From Glutinoglossum americanum (Eukaryota; Ascomycota; Geoglossomycetes; Geoglossales; Geoglossaceae), in contig JAGHQL010000194.1 in assembly GCA_020080175.1 (NCBI GenBank), forward strand, positions 1-47,851: DNA of 47,851 bases, read 5' to 3'. The notes beneath the pieces were generated by a model. That model saw only the letters and a program-made list of their open reading frames with translations. It was not told where the DNA came from and did no database searches. A program made the position numbers and the translations under genes. Shown in pieces: positions 35,521 to 46,176 of this stretch. Each line of letters begins with the position of its first letter. Within the stretch, counting starts at the first letter, position 1.

Positions 35521-35786
35521 TGCGACGAGGAGGAGGACTGTGTTTGAACGTTCATGGGTCAATAAGTCTAAGGAACTTACAGCTCCCGATACAGTTAGAC
35601 CTTGGTTGCGGCTCCAATAACTTAAGCGAACACGCCAGTGCAAATCTGTCTTAATCGGTGGTACAATCCGAATCTCTCAAGGCAGCCATTTCAAATTGAC
35701 GAGCGACTGTGCTCGAGTATTTTATAAAATTGAAAACCCCGAAGCGTGGAAGAGCGGACTTACGTGGTAGATTTGGTGGATTAGAG
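35521..35786. promoter_or_regulatory. Compact bidirectional promoter, HIR3 / ChAPs gene
   Basis: Only 266 bp separate the two start codons, so the two genes share a promoter region. An AT-rich TTTTATAAAATTGAAAA (about 35719-35735) lies near the middle. The 5' leader of HIR3 must lie on the minus strand and that of the ChAPs gene on the plus strand. Confidence 0.6.
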
Positions 35787-38466
35787 ATGGTTGCGCCGGC
35801 GGTGCCTGAGTAGGTCTTCTCCCGATACACCCACCATTGGCTTTGGGTTATACGCTGGAATCAGAGCAGGAGATCTTTTTTTTTTGGGGGGGGAGGGTAG
35901 TATCTGAATGGAGGGGTGTCCGTCATTCCTTATGGCGTGAATTCAAGGCCTATGGTTTCTTAGCTAGACGTCATTCACTCATTGAGAGAGAACTGCCACC
36001 GTATAAGGTTTAGTTGATGCTAATTCAATATTTCCTCCAGGCTCGTCGAGGAGCGAACACAAGAATCTATCGATGTTCGAACCGAATCCTTACAAACGCT
36101 CCGGGAATTGGGACCACCAGATCTTGTACACTTAATAAAACATCAAGTGAAGACCGCTAGCAAAGAAGTACGTCATCCTTGTAGAAGTAGCTATACATCG
36201 AGTTGTGATCACTTGCTGCACTAAAATCCCCTACTTGGAAAAGTATACTTGGAAGTTAATGTCGTCCTCAATGCACAGGCTGGCGTATACCATCACGTTA
36301 CGGGGATAGACGCATCTTCTTCAGCCAGCCTAGCTGCCTACATTAACACCCTAACTTACACACCCTATGACAGAAGCCATAAGATCACCTCTGGTCTGTA
36401 CTGGTAAGATCTTACCGAAGTGGGGATTATCCTAGTATAGTATGCTAACTGGCTCTAGTTGTTACAATGCCTTCTCCCGTCTTGATATGCGAGTCCAGGT
36501 GACAATACCTGGCTCAGTCGAGAGCTACTGTATCGATGAACGAGGGGATAAACGAGCTGCAACGGATGATCTCTGGCTCGAGACTTACCTATGCGGTGTC
36601 TTACGGGCTTACTCATATGCAGATGATGGCAGCGGAGACACCATCAAGAGGATCGTGGGAGTGCGAAGATTCAACCCTATCACCAGCACTGAAGCAGAAC
36701 ACAGGTTTCTTGAAGCGGCAGAGCGTCTATTTTTCAAAGGCAAGTGCACTTACATCGGTGTGAAGGAATATGGATGAGAGTCTAACGTATCTATGCAGGC
36801 TGGCAACTTGGCTCTGAGCCTGAGATCCAGGTCCCCAATCTCGTTTCGAACCATTTAACGACTGGGCTGCTCAACTACATCCACACCACGGGCCGTTACG
36901 CCTCTGGGATAAACCTCTTTGAAAAGCTTAGGACTCGAGACCCGGAAATCTCATCGCTCCTCGCCCGAGTCCTGATTTCCGCCGACGAGGAAGTACGCGC
37001 CGTCTCTCTCCTACATGAAGCAATCCAGCAACTCCCAATGGACTACTCGCTCCTGGACGTACAAGCGCAATTTTGTAAGGGCAAAGGGAGAGGGGATATG
37101 GCACTCGAGTGTGCTAAAAGGGGTGTTATTGCAGCACCGAGCGAATTTGGAACTTGGGCTCGTTTGGCGGAGATCTACGTGGGCCTCGAGGAATGGGAAC
37201 TTGCACTATTGACGCTTAATTCTTGCCCGATGTTCACATATCAAGATAAAGACGCACCGCGGATGCCTGAGCCTGCTCGTGTTTTGCTCCCTATCCTAGC
37301 GGATAGCAGGTTCGAAGAGATTGACGCTGGTGAGTCAACCGGAGATATGGAATTGGTGCACCCAACGCTCCGAAAACTGCACGCTGCAGGGTACAAGGGA
37401 ACATTCCTCAAAGCGTACGCACTTCTGACCGAGATCACCGCCAAGATCGGGTGGGATCAACTGCTGAAGTACAGGAGCAATGTCTTTGTGATGGAAGAGG
37501 AATACAGGAGTGAGAAGGCGACGACCGGGGGAAGCCAGAATGCCAGTACTGTTGCATTGCGGGGAACGCCGAACCCTAGTATTAACGAGAATGGTACAGG
37601 CGATGAGAGCGAAAGAGAAGCGGATGGCAAAGGATCTCCCGAACAATCTACAACCCCCAGCACCACCACTATCGGTAGCGATTTGAACGGGGACTCGATT
37701 GAAAAGCCAGAGCACACGGTGGCATCCGAAGGTGTTAAGAGTGGGGCCGAGGATGTAAGTTCTAGTCACCTCCAATTGAAAAGACTTCTCATGGATGGGG
37801 GGTGGTTCGGTTGGTCTCATCAGCGTTGACATTCGACTCAGCCCGACCCGTCGCATAGCCATTACGCTCAATTTCAGAACAAGAGGCTATGCGAACGCTG
37901 GCTCGACAACCTCTTTATGGTCCTCTACGAAGACCTCCGAGTCTATACCATCTGGCGCACAGAAATGGCCCACTTCCGCCAGCAGTCCCTGCAGTACAAG
38001 AAGTCCGCCGAGGAGTGGGAGATCCTAGGCGAGTTGGCCGAGCGACTTCACCACACAGACGAAGCGGCAGAGGCATACGAGGCTTGCTTAGGCATCAAGT
38101 TTAGCCCGAAGGCTCTGAAAGGCATTCTGTCGATGCATGAGCGCGATGGGAACGCAAGAGCGATGTTGGCGAACCTGATTAAGTCAATCGCGTGGCAGTA
38201 CCGATGGTATTCGGAAGTGAGTGATATACCTCACCACTCTGCATTCTACATTTGTCGTTTGTCTTCTAACCGTGGGCTCTCCTCTCCCTACGGAGTAGTT
38301 CTCCCCGGCTCTCCTCTACGCCATCCGTAAACTCATCGAGGAAGAGGGTGCCGTCAAGGTCCGCAGCATCATCCAAGCCACCAGCCTCCCGCAACCTGTG
38401 TTAGACCTCACGCATCACTACGCGGCTTTATGCGCGGCATTCAGGAGCAGCGGCAGCGATATCTGA
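35787..38466 (+). CDS. BUD7: ChAPs family protein (Chs5-Arf1-binding, Bud7/Bch1-like)
   Basis: Exomer adaptor that, with Chs5 and Arf1, exports selected cargo (such as chitin synthase) from the trans-Golgi to the plasma membrane. Seven exons (35787-35809, 36041-36167, 36279-36403, 36459-36739, 36799-37754, 37878-38216, 38299-38466) give 672 aa. Conserved blocks are LGPPDLVHL, VTGIDASSSASLAAYINTLT, AFSRLDMRVQV, LWLETYL, YADDGSGDT, VPNLVSNHLTTGLLNYI, MDYSLLDVQAQF (TPR region), CPMFTYQDKD and AYALLTEITAKIGWDQLLK. Exon 1 encodes only MVAPAVPE in part (23 nt) and is separated by a long 231-nt intron. The fourth intron (36740-36798) is GC-AG with donor GCAAGT; it is the only junction giving FFKGWQLGSEPEIQVPN. 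A Ser/Thr/Glu-rich insert lies at about residues 425-500. Confidence 0.93.
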
Positions 38467-39515
38467 TTCAGGCATTTATCCCTTGACAAAAAAAAAACGT
38501 TCTTATGTTAATTTTTTTTTTTTTAATCTCTCTATTTTTCTTTTTTGGGAAAGCATAAAAAAACAATTCTCGTCTCGGTGGGGGTTTTAAGATATGGCAG
38601 ATGGGCTCCGCCATGGTGCCTTTTTCTCTTTTCCCTACTTGTCATTACCGTGGAGGCTTTCCGGGGATGGGGTTTGCGAAAACCGTTTTTGTTTCGAGGT
38701 TTATGCCCCCAAGATACCTTTTTTTTCTTTTTTTTTATCCTTCCCGTTAAAACATGAAGAGGTGAGAGAGACTATATATATATTTATTTATCTATTATTA
38801 TTTTTTACCCTATTTTAGCCAACGACGCGGTAGGGGGGAGCGGAAGATGGGAGCAGCTTATTAACCCGAAAAAAAAAAAAAAAAAGAAAGGCAACGGTAA
38901 TAAAAAGTGTGTAGCTTGAAGTTTGCTTGCTTCGTGGTGAGACTGGGGCGGGTGGGACAAAATATGAAGCGAAAGGCTACGTAGCGGTCGAATTGCACGA
39001 TGGGGAAAATCATCACCCCTTTTTTTTTTTTAAATTTTTCCGAAGGGGGAAAAAAAAAGCGCATCAGAGCCCATTCCCGTCCATCCAATTTATCCCATCT
39101 CCTTTTTTTTTTTTCTAACAGTCACAAAAAAAACAAGGGGGGGGGGGGAGAGAGAGAGACCCAGATTAAGTTTTTCGTTTTTCGGGTTTTTAAATAAATG
39201 AATAAAAACTTTCAAAAAGTTCGATCTAAATTTTTTTCCTTAAAAAAAAAAAAAGTCCCCCGTTTTGTATTTTCCTCTTTTTTTTTCTTTTTTTTTTCCC
39301 TTTTCCAAACCAAACCGAACCAAAAAAAAAAAAAAAAAGGGACTACGCCATTAAAGTAATCCACCTCCCCCTCCCCCCCCGATCGTCGTGGGTAAGGTCT
39401 ACCCCACCCGTCCTCTCCCCCCCCCCCCCCCTCGATCCTGCTCCCTCAGACCCCGCACCCCGGGGTGATTATCGGACGGCGTAGGGGAGGAGAGAGAGGG
39501 ATGGAGGGAAGAAAA
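38467..39515. other. Homopolymer-rich convergent intergenic region
   Basis: About 1 kb with many A- or T-runs of 8-17 nt (for example near 38510, 38869, 39020, 39102, 39241 and 39321) plus G- and C-runs near 39137 and 39418. No gene seen. It holds the 3' ends of the ChAPs and acidic-protein genes; assembly accuracy is likely poor here. Confidence 0.55.
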
Positions 39516-40558
39516 TCATTCGTCGTCGTCTACCCGGGCGCGCGTCCAGTTAGTTATTAATCGCGCTATCAAATTTATATTTTTTGGGGGGGAAGGAGTA
39601 GAAGAGAAACCCACCCTCATCGCCCGCGGCGTCCTCAAAGTCCTCTTCCGCCGCAGCGGCCCTCTTCCTCGTGGCGGGCCGCGGCTTCGCGAGCGCGTCG
39701 TTCGCGTCGTCCTCGTCGGCGGATGGGGGGAGGTCGTCCGCGTCGTCGTCCTCGCTGGGCGGGACGTCGCCCTCGTCGGAGTGGTCATCGTCGTTCGCGG
39801 CGGCGGCGGTGGTGGTGGTGGCGGCGACGCGCTCGGTCTTGCGGCGCTTTGATTGCGGAGGAGCGGGTTCGTCTGGAAGTTCCGGCCCCCCTCGGGCGAG
39901 GGGAGATTATTTTAGTTTCCTTGTTTTTTGTTTTTGGGGAGGGAAAAGGGATTGCTGTTCGTTGGTGGTGGTATTTGGGGGTTTTGAGGATGTGATGGGA
40001 GGATGGGAGGGTGGATGTCATGTATGCGAGTACGTACGAGCAGCATCCTCATCGTCCTCCTCCGATTCCTCCTCAGCGGAGCCCTCGGAGGCGTCTTCGT
40101 CGGATTCTTCGTACCTGCGATGCGAACACCCGCGTCAGCTTTTTCGAGCTCCATCGGCGCGCGCGGTCGTCGGTGATGCAACGGATGGGGGTTTTTGGAA
40201 AGAAAAAAAAAAAAAACCACCAGCGCACTGGGTTTCTCGTCGGTGAAAAAAGCCTCTCAATTCCCCAATCCCCCAATGCCATTTCGCGCGATCGAAACAT
40301 CGCTGACCTTCTTTCTACAGACAAGCAGAGAACACCAGGAAAAGAGTGACGTCAATCCCCAAAACCCGCGCGCATCTCAACAGCTTCCCTCTATGCTCGA
40401 TGCAACCTTGCCCCCCACCCAAAAAATAAATAAATTGAAAAAAAAAACCAACACACGACTTACTCTTCCTCCTCCTCACTCTCATCCGAAGGCAGAGCTT
40501 GCAATTCCTCCTCCTCCTCCTCGGGAGGCACGTCCTGCTTCCTCTTACGCGTGGACAT
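39516..40558 (-). CDS. Small highly acidic, probably nuclear, protein
   Basis: Four exons (40464-40558, 40038-40114, 39615-39872, 39516-39529) give 147 aa, starting MSTRKRKQDVPPEEEEEELQ. Most of the chain is Asp/Glu/Ser, broken by two basic clusters, SKRRKTERV (about 65-73) and ATRKRAA (about 125), that look like nuclear localisation signals. The composition resembles histone-chaperone-like or other acidic chromatin proteins, but I recognise no defined domain and assign no function. The last exon is only 14 nt, encoding DDDE and the stop. Support comes from consistent frame over three GT-AG introns and from the similar acidic composition of every exon. A second ATG immediately upstream (40561) would add one Met. 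Intron 2 (40115-40463) is unusually long for this window. Confidence 0.72.
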
Positions 40559-41939
40559 CATCACTGTATCTTTTGCTCTTGAGCCGGAATTGGGCGTGCG
40601 TTGGGGAAGTTTGTTTGAATGATGATGTTTTTTGGTGTGAATGAGAGTGTGGTGGTGGTGGGAGAAAGGAAAAGGGAGAGAGAGAGAAAGAGAGAGCTGA
40701 AGGCGTGAAATGAAAAAAAAGGTGGTGGTTGCGGGCGTAGGTTTGGGTGGTGGGTTTGAGGGAATTGGGGGCCCGGGCAAGGCAAAAGGGTGTGTGGGAA
40801 CGGCGAGGCGAGCGCAACTGTCAATTCTCTCTCTCTCTCTCTCTTCCTCTCTTCCACCGTCGTACGCGCGGGAAAACCAGGGGAAAGAGACGAGCTGGAG
40901 GGGTGGGTGCTTGCTCGCTTAGCCGAGAGCTACATACATCCTACACCACGTCTTACGGCATCTCGTGAAGCGCTTGGTTGGTTGGGGGGGCAGGAGAGAA
41001 AAAAAAGAAAACAAAAATAAAATAAAAATAAAAATAAAATCTAGGCACGGGTTTCCCCATCTTTGATTATCCTCGAGGGGCGCCTTTTTTTCGTTCAGCT
41101 GGAGCAGGAGGAGGGCAGGTGTGGTGTGCGAGGGAAAAAAAGGGGAGAAGCGATGGCGAGAGAGAGCTGCTTGCTGTTTCGGCACTCGTGCATAAACACA
41201 TCCCCCCAAACTCCAAAACTCCTTGGGCAACGGAGAACCGACGGAACGGGAGACAGACAGACAGGAGAGAGTTTTCAGAAGGGAAAAAAAAAAAAAAAAA
41301 ACCGCTCTGAACCCTATACCGTCCGGAACCCCTTCCATCGCGACGTTTGCATTCATCGCGAGAAGAAAGAAAACAAGGGAAAGGCTTGGGCCTGCGCTGC
41401 TGCACCCGCACACACACACGCGATTCGCCCCATGAGGCTCGAGAAAAAAAAAAAGAACCCCCCGTTTTAATATTTTGTCCCCCCGTCGTGTTTGTCAGCG
41501 ACACTTTTTTCTGACGGGTCGGCCGATCGATCGGACACACGCAAAACCAACGTAACGAGTACACTGTTGCTTACGGTATAACTAATGCGTTTCTATCTAT
41601 TCTCGCGCGGCAAAAAGGTGAAGGGAGAGAGAGAGGCTCTTCTCAAACTGGAAATTTTGGGCCCCCTCCTCCACCACAGGGATTTTCTGGGGGATGGGGG
41701 AAAATATATTGTATTTGAGCAGTCTCCTGGTGATTTTACATCCAAAAAGAGAGAGGGTTTGACCGCCGTTTTTGAAGGCATTTCCACACGTATTGCCGCT
41801 CTTATCGAATCGGCTGTCGCCCACCTTAGAGTCCCTACGGAAGGCGACTGACAAAACTTTCATGTAGGCCGTAGCAAGGGTACTGGCACGACTGGTTGGA
41901 GTAACAATCCCATTGGTGATATTTCTGACTAGTATGGGT
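40559..41939. promoter_or_regulatory. Upstream region of the acidic-protein gene, low complexity
   Basis: On the gene's strand it reads CT-rich near 40675-40698, a probable 5'UTR/promoter tract. A further TC run lies at about 40827-40847, and A/T homopolymers at 41287 and 41442. Open frames here are low-complexity and rejected. Confidence 0.45.
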
Positions 41940-42683
41940 TTTGGGGTACGAAGAGCTGTTGCATTTCTGACAAACCGATCCATTTGGCCGGCCGTGTTTA
42001 ATCCCAAAAACCATACCGGCATGACGGTGTAACGATTTTATGGTCTAGAAACGGAAAAACCACTGTGGCTTACTAGTTTTGATTTGAAACCGAACGATGA
42101 ACCTTCCAGTCTCATTTTGCGGATTGAACTGGTTGAAGCTAGTATCAAGTTGACCATTTCGACTGCAAGGATCGTAGAGTTCCGGCTGTGATCTAACGCT
42201 AGGAAATTAAACTCAATGACATCGCCAATAGCAGCATCTACTTGATTAGGATCGAACACAAGGTCACACTGTATGCGCCGACATCCACAGGGTACATTTT
42301 TTAAATGCCTGAGGCGTTGTTCGAGAAATCCCCACAACATGGGTTCCAGTTTGTGACGGTCTAGGAATCGACCCAGTTAGGGTAGGCCTTGTAGCATTTG
42401 CAGAAGTTCCTATGGATGATATGGGATAAAACCCATACCCATTCTTTATCCCGGAAGGGAGCCATTGGAATGAGTGCTTTGGTTTAATAATATTGGTGGT
42501 CTTAGGATGTATTCTAGACAAGGATAGACTGGGCGTACAATACCTGAGAGTATGGTAGTCAGGTTCCCCATAAACAGAATAAAGGGGGCAAGCTAGAAAT
42601 AAAGTCGCAAGCATAACAAGTACATAAGTTTGAGCAGTGATGAAAATATGAAATTGAGTACAAGAGCCATATCCTCCATGCAC
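41940..42683 (-). pseudogene. Decayed cupredoxin-domain extracellular protein gene
   Basis: The minus strand carries a signal-peptide-like segment (YVLVMLATLFLACPLYSVYG), a Ser/Thr/Pro-rich stretch ending GTHVVG, and then pieces of the fungal serine-rich cupredoxin fold: LVFDPNQVDAAIGDVIEFNF, YDPCSRNGQLDTSFNQFNP, NETGRFIVRF and HAGMVFGI. Intact members are secreted, often GPI-anchored. The order and spacing are right but the pieces fall in different frames: the frame changes near 42190 (between DHS and YDPC), and a stop falls in the strand before HAGMVFGI. Several Cys or His copper ligands expected there are gone. An intron (about 42270-42336) may explain the first junction but not the later breaks. 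I therefore call a host pseudogene. Confidence 0.6.
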
Positions 42684-43918
42684 CTATACAGTTGGGCGAA
42701 GAGCTCCACAACGACAGTCTGATATCTTGTAAACCAGATCTCGAGCACCAAATTTCATTGTGCGCAGCTATTACCATCAAGACTACCGATTGGTGTTGAC
42801 GCTCCCATATAGGCGCCAAAGTTCCCATTTGGAGGACTCGCGGAAATCGCAAAATAGAAAACAGAAAACAGAAAACCGGAACCTTTACCCAAAATTGTGG
42901 CTGTTACACAATTGTAAAGAGGCTAATATAAGCCCTGCTAGTATGTCACGGATAAGCCGGCCATCGAAGTACCGGACAGAAAATGACGTCAACAAAAAAA
43001 CAAAGCCATTGACAAAAAGTTTCGCAGGCGGGCAAAAAACATCCAAAAGAAAACTGACCAAGTAGATGCTTACGTCTTACTACGTCGAAAGAGTAGATTT
43101 TATACATATACATCTACGGACCAGCCTTCATGGCCTCCGTCTACCGAAACGATTGTAAAGACACCTTGTATGTGTATCACGTTATCCCAACCTCACCGAT
43201 TATCAAGGACAAAAGTTACCCCTTGCCGATCAAGAAGATGCCGGCACATTTTGACCAAGGGCGACAGCCAGAACACAAGACACCCACCTGCCCCTACTAT
43301 CAATCCACCCAAGCCACTGCCAAAGCCCACGATACTGCCGCAGGAAGGGAAGCGCATGGGTAGCCTTCGCTACCAATTCCTATAGCAAGTCTATAGAGCT
43401 GCATTGCTAGTCGGGGCGAGGGAGATATTGAAAAGACCATGTCCTGTCCTCCTGCATTTCGAGATACCACAGTGGATGATTAATTCGTCCTCTCGAGATG
43501 TGGTTCTTGTTGGAGTGCGATTGTATATAGTAACGAGAGGCCGATTGATTGGGCACGGCATCGAAAAATTAGGTACAGGCGAGGTGCGGAGGTGAATTAC
43601 TGCCTCCGACTATCTCAACCCAAGCTTCCTTCACACCGACGGAGCAGAGGCATCCAACTCTCAGATTGGACTTGGTCATGCTGCATCCCTCTCACCCTAC
43701 AGCAACCGTACCGTCATCACCATACATCATACCCAGTCCAGGCAAGCAAGCGAACGAGCCAAAGACGAAAACGACTATCGACAGATTTGCGAAAGTGCAG
43801 TCCCAAAATGATGCAGGCAACCAACCAGGAGGTGTACGTGCAGTACAATAGCCGATACCGAGACAGAAGGGAGGAAAGAAAAGCGGTGGCAAGAGGGGAT
43901 CTTGGCATCTACATCTGA
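42684..43918. other. Intergenic, no gene recognised
   Basis: Several 60-110 aa frames exist on both strands, but none shows a domain, signal peptide or splice-supported extension that I trust. Confidence 0.4.
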
Positions 43919-45408
43919 TTAAGTCAAAAGACGGGCTACGGTGAATAATACTACTACCGTCAGAGGGATCGCAACCGCGAAATAAATCCAGAAGTTTTTC
44001 CTGCCTGGTAGAATATCCTCGCTCATGCTAAAAAGACCAGATACAAAAGTCAGTGGTAGGAATACTAGAGCCAAATACGTCAACCGAGTGATGCTCTTCG
44101 CCTCTGCAATCGAGCCTCTACTTTCCACAACCTGGACATATGATGAGAGAACAGGAACCAAAGCATCGAGCCGCTGGCCATACATGTTGGTTCTGTAGAT
44201 GACATGTTCAATGTCGCCGAGTAGGGATTCCCAGGTTTCCAGGAAAGGTGGTTCGGAGGATAAAGACTTTATCGCGTGGGTAAGTGAGTCCATCTTACTT
44301 GAGGAACCCACCACGCGACGGCGCCAGCCTTGTAAGCGGCGAAGGTCGGATTCGAGCCGTTGGAATTCTGATAGACTAGTAGAAAGATCCTCAATAGAGT
44401 ACTCAAGATTTTCGACAGTATAGTGCATGAGATTGGCAAAGTTCATCCACTCGGCGACAATAATCTTAAGTGGATAGTAGGATAAGGAAAGTAGAGTAGG
44501 GGCTCGTGGATCAAAAACGGAAGGCAGTTCCTCCATCCAGCAATATATCAAATCATCAAACAGGGAGCACCGCGGCGGGCTATGCACACCCTCGCTCGAG
44601 GACGGCTTTGTAAAGGGAAAGGCGTCATAGCCACCCTGAAATTGCTCAGAGCGGAGGAGAACGGGAGTTTGTGCTTCCTGCTGCCCCCTTCCGTCCATGA
44701 AGAAGGTATTTCCAACAGGCGGATCGACAAGAGCCAGTCCTGGAAACAAATAGCGTTAGTTTAGGTACTAAATATGAATGTCAAGATTTCTTTACCAAAC
44801 CAGATCCCAGAGTTATTAAAGTTTACTAATGTCGAGAAGACACGCATTGCGTATCCCACGGATACACTATTGGGCGCCGGCCAAGCACCAACTTTCCGCC
44901 ACACGTTTGCGTCGCAGAGAAGCTTACCAGGAACTGGATCAGCGGCGAATGAAATCGGCCGGTGATATGTGGCGCTGAGGAACTTCAGATGCTTGGCTGC
45001 TGAAGGCAAAAGACGCGTATCCGGCAATTTTGCTGTCTTCCTTGACCTAGACGTATGAAGATGGGATGCGAAGAAAAGAGGGTCAATTTCTAACGAAGAG
45101 CCCAAGAGCTCAACGAGATCGGCGGTGAGATCCTCAACGATTAGCATCCTCCCCAAAAGATTCTCGCTACTCCCGTATGGGTTTTGTAGCATTCGAGCAA
45201 GGCCTTCCATATGCAAGTGTTTGATAAGCGGCTTCTCATTATTCGAGGAAAACTCCAGACATGTAAACCGGCATAGATGACGATGAGAAAGACCATTCAT
45301 ATAGAATTCAGAGAGATGCTGTAGACACGGATGTCGTTGGCATTGTGCCAAAATAACGCTCAGATATGATGGTGGAGGTCTGTCTCCCAGCCCGTTGAAC
45401 GTTGCCAT
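43919..45408 (-). CDS. CorA-like divalent cation transporter (fungal type)
   Basis: Two exons (44796-45408, 43919-44739; 56-nt intron with branch point CTAAC) give 477 aa. The soluble N-terminal part includes RMLIVEDLTADLVELLGSSL and DPLFFASHLHTS, typical of fungal CorA-like proteins. A long helical region (YTVENLEYSIEDLSTSL onward) leads to two C-terminal membrane helices, TYLALVFLPLTFVSGLF and FWIYFAVAIPLTVVVLF, about 30 residues apart as in the CorA superfamily. The canonical GMN selectivity motif after the first helix is replaced by SGLFSMSED, so magnesium transport is not certain. Many fungal paralogs share this loss and their substrates are unknown. The start was chosen as the first Met of the frame; a later Met at residue 37 is possible. 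It is the only apparently intact gene in the accessory end of the window. Confidence 0.85.
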
Positions 45409-46176
45409 TTGAACGTGTGAGGTTCCGGCAAGTAGGAGTAGAATGCGAAAGCGCCTCGAGGAGGAGCTGCAGTTCTCTTGATGTTAGGATTGTATGTTCG
45501 CATGGTTTCGCAGGGCGAGCGGCCTCGCCTTGCCAATGCGATGGGTTCGGCCTGGTACGTTGGACACAAGGCTGAACAACGAAAAAAACAAACCTGAGGC
45601 CTCCCAGTTTAGTCGTTGCAACATGGGTCCCCACGTTCTCATACTTCTATACACTATTGCCTTCACCATGTTTGTCCTCTGTCATGGCTTAACCTTGCTC
45701 CCGCAGCAGACCCTCCAAGCCAAAATCAAAGTGGAACCAATCTGTCTAACGGAAGTATTGCCTGCGGGCCGCGATCGCGCGGTATTGCGCTAGATTCGGG
45801 GTGAGTTCGCCGCAGCTTGCACTTCTTGGCGATAAAAGAAAAGATCAAACTGCGGCGTACTCACGTCTGCCTCACCCAGTTGGTGCCGCTTTAAACGGTG
45901 AGCTGGGTGAGCCTGGATGATGCTCACCCTGATTGGCTGCCATAGCGAGCCGCTCCCAAAAGGGTTTGGTTTCAGTGATACTGCATTTCGGATATTCGTC
46001 CTCATGGCGTCGAGAAGACTGAAGAGTGATAGATTTATTGCTTCGCAGTCCCAGGAAGGCACCTAATTCAGTCGGATTTCGCGGTTCTGGCCATGTCCGG
46101 ATCGTCTCAGATCGGTCTACCTGTGTACACGTTCCATTGAGCTTATGATTCTTTCATCCTTTGCTAACTTATGTAA
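45409..46176. other. Intergenic upstream of the CorA-like gene
   Basis: Holds the CorA-like promoter and an imperfect inverted repeat at 45871-45911. A plus-strand frame at 45494-45793 with a hydrophobic stretch (HVLILLYTIAFTMFVLCHGL) has no further support. Confidence 0.4.
45871..45911. repeat. Short inverted repeat
   Basis: CTCACCCAG (45871-45879) and CTGGGTGAG (45903-45911) are perfect 9-bp inverted copies around a centre containing CCG-CTTTAAA-CGG. A further GCTCACC follows at about 45922. Could be an operator, an attenuator-like hairpin or the end of a small transposon. Confidence 0.5.

Noticed and set aside
43130-43363. Small frame with NDCKDTLYVYHV, slightly like BYS1/thaumatin-type secreted proteins
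   Set aside because: The resemblance is a dozen residues only, with no signal peptide or cysteine pattern to back it.
45494-45793. 99-aa frame with a hydrophobic segment near the CorA-like start
   Set aside because: No further support, and it lies in the expected promoter/5' region of the opposite-strand gene.
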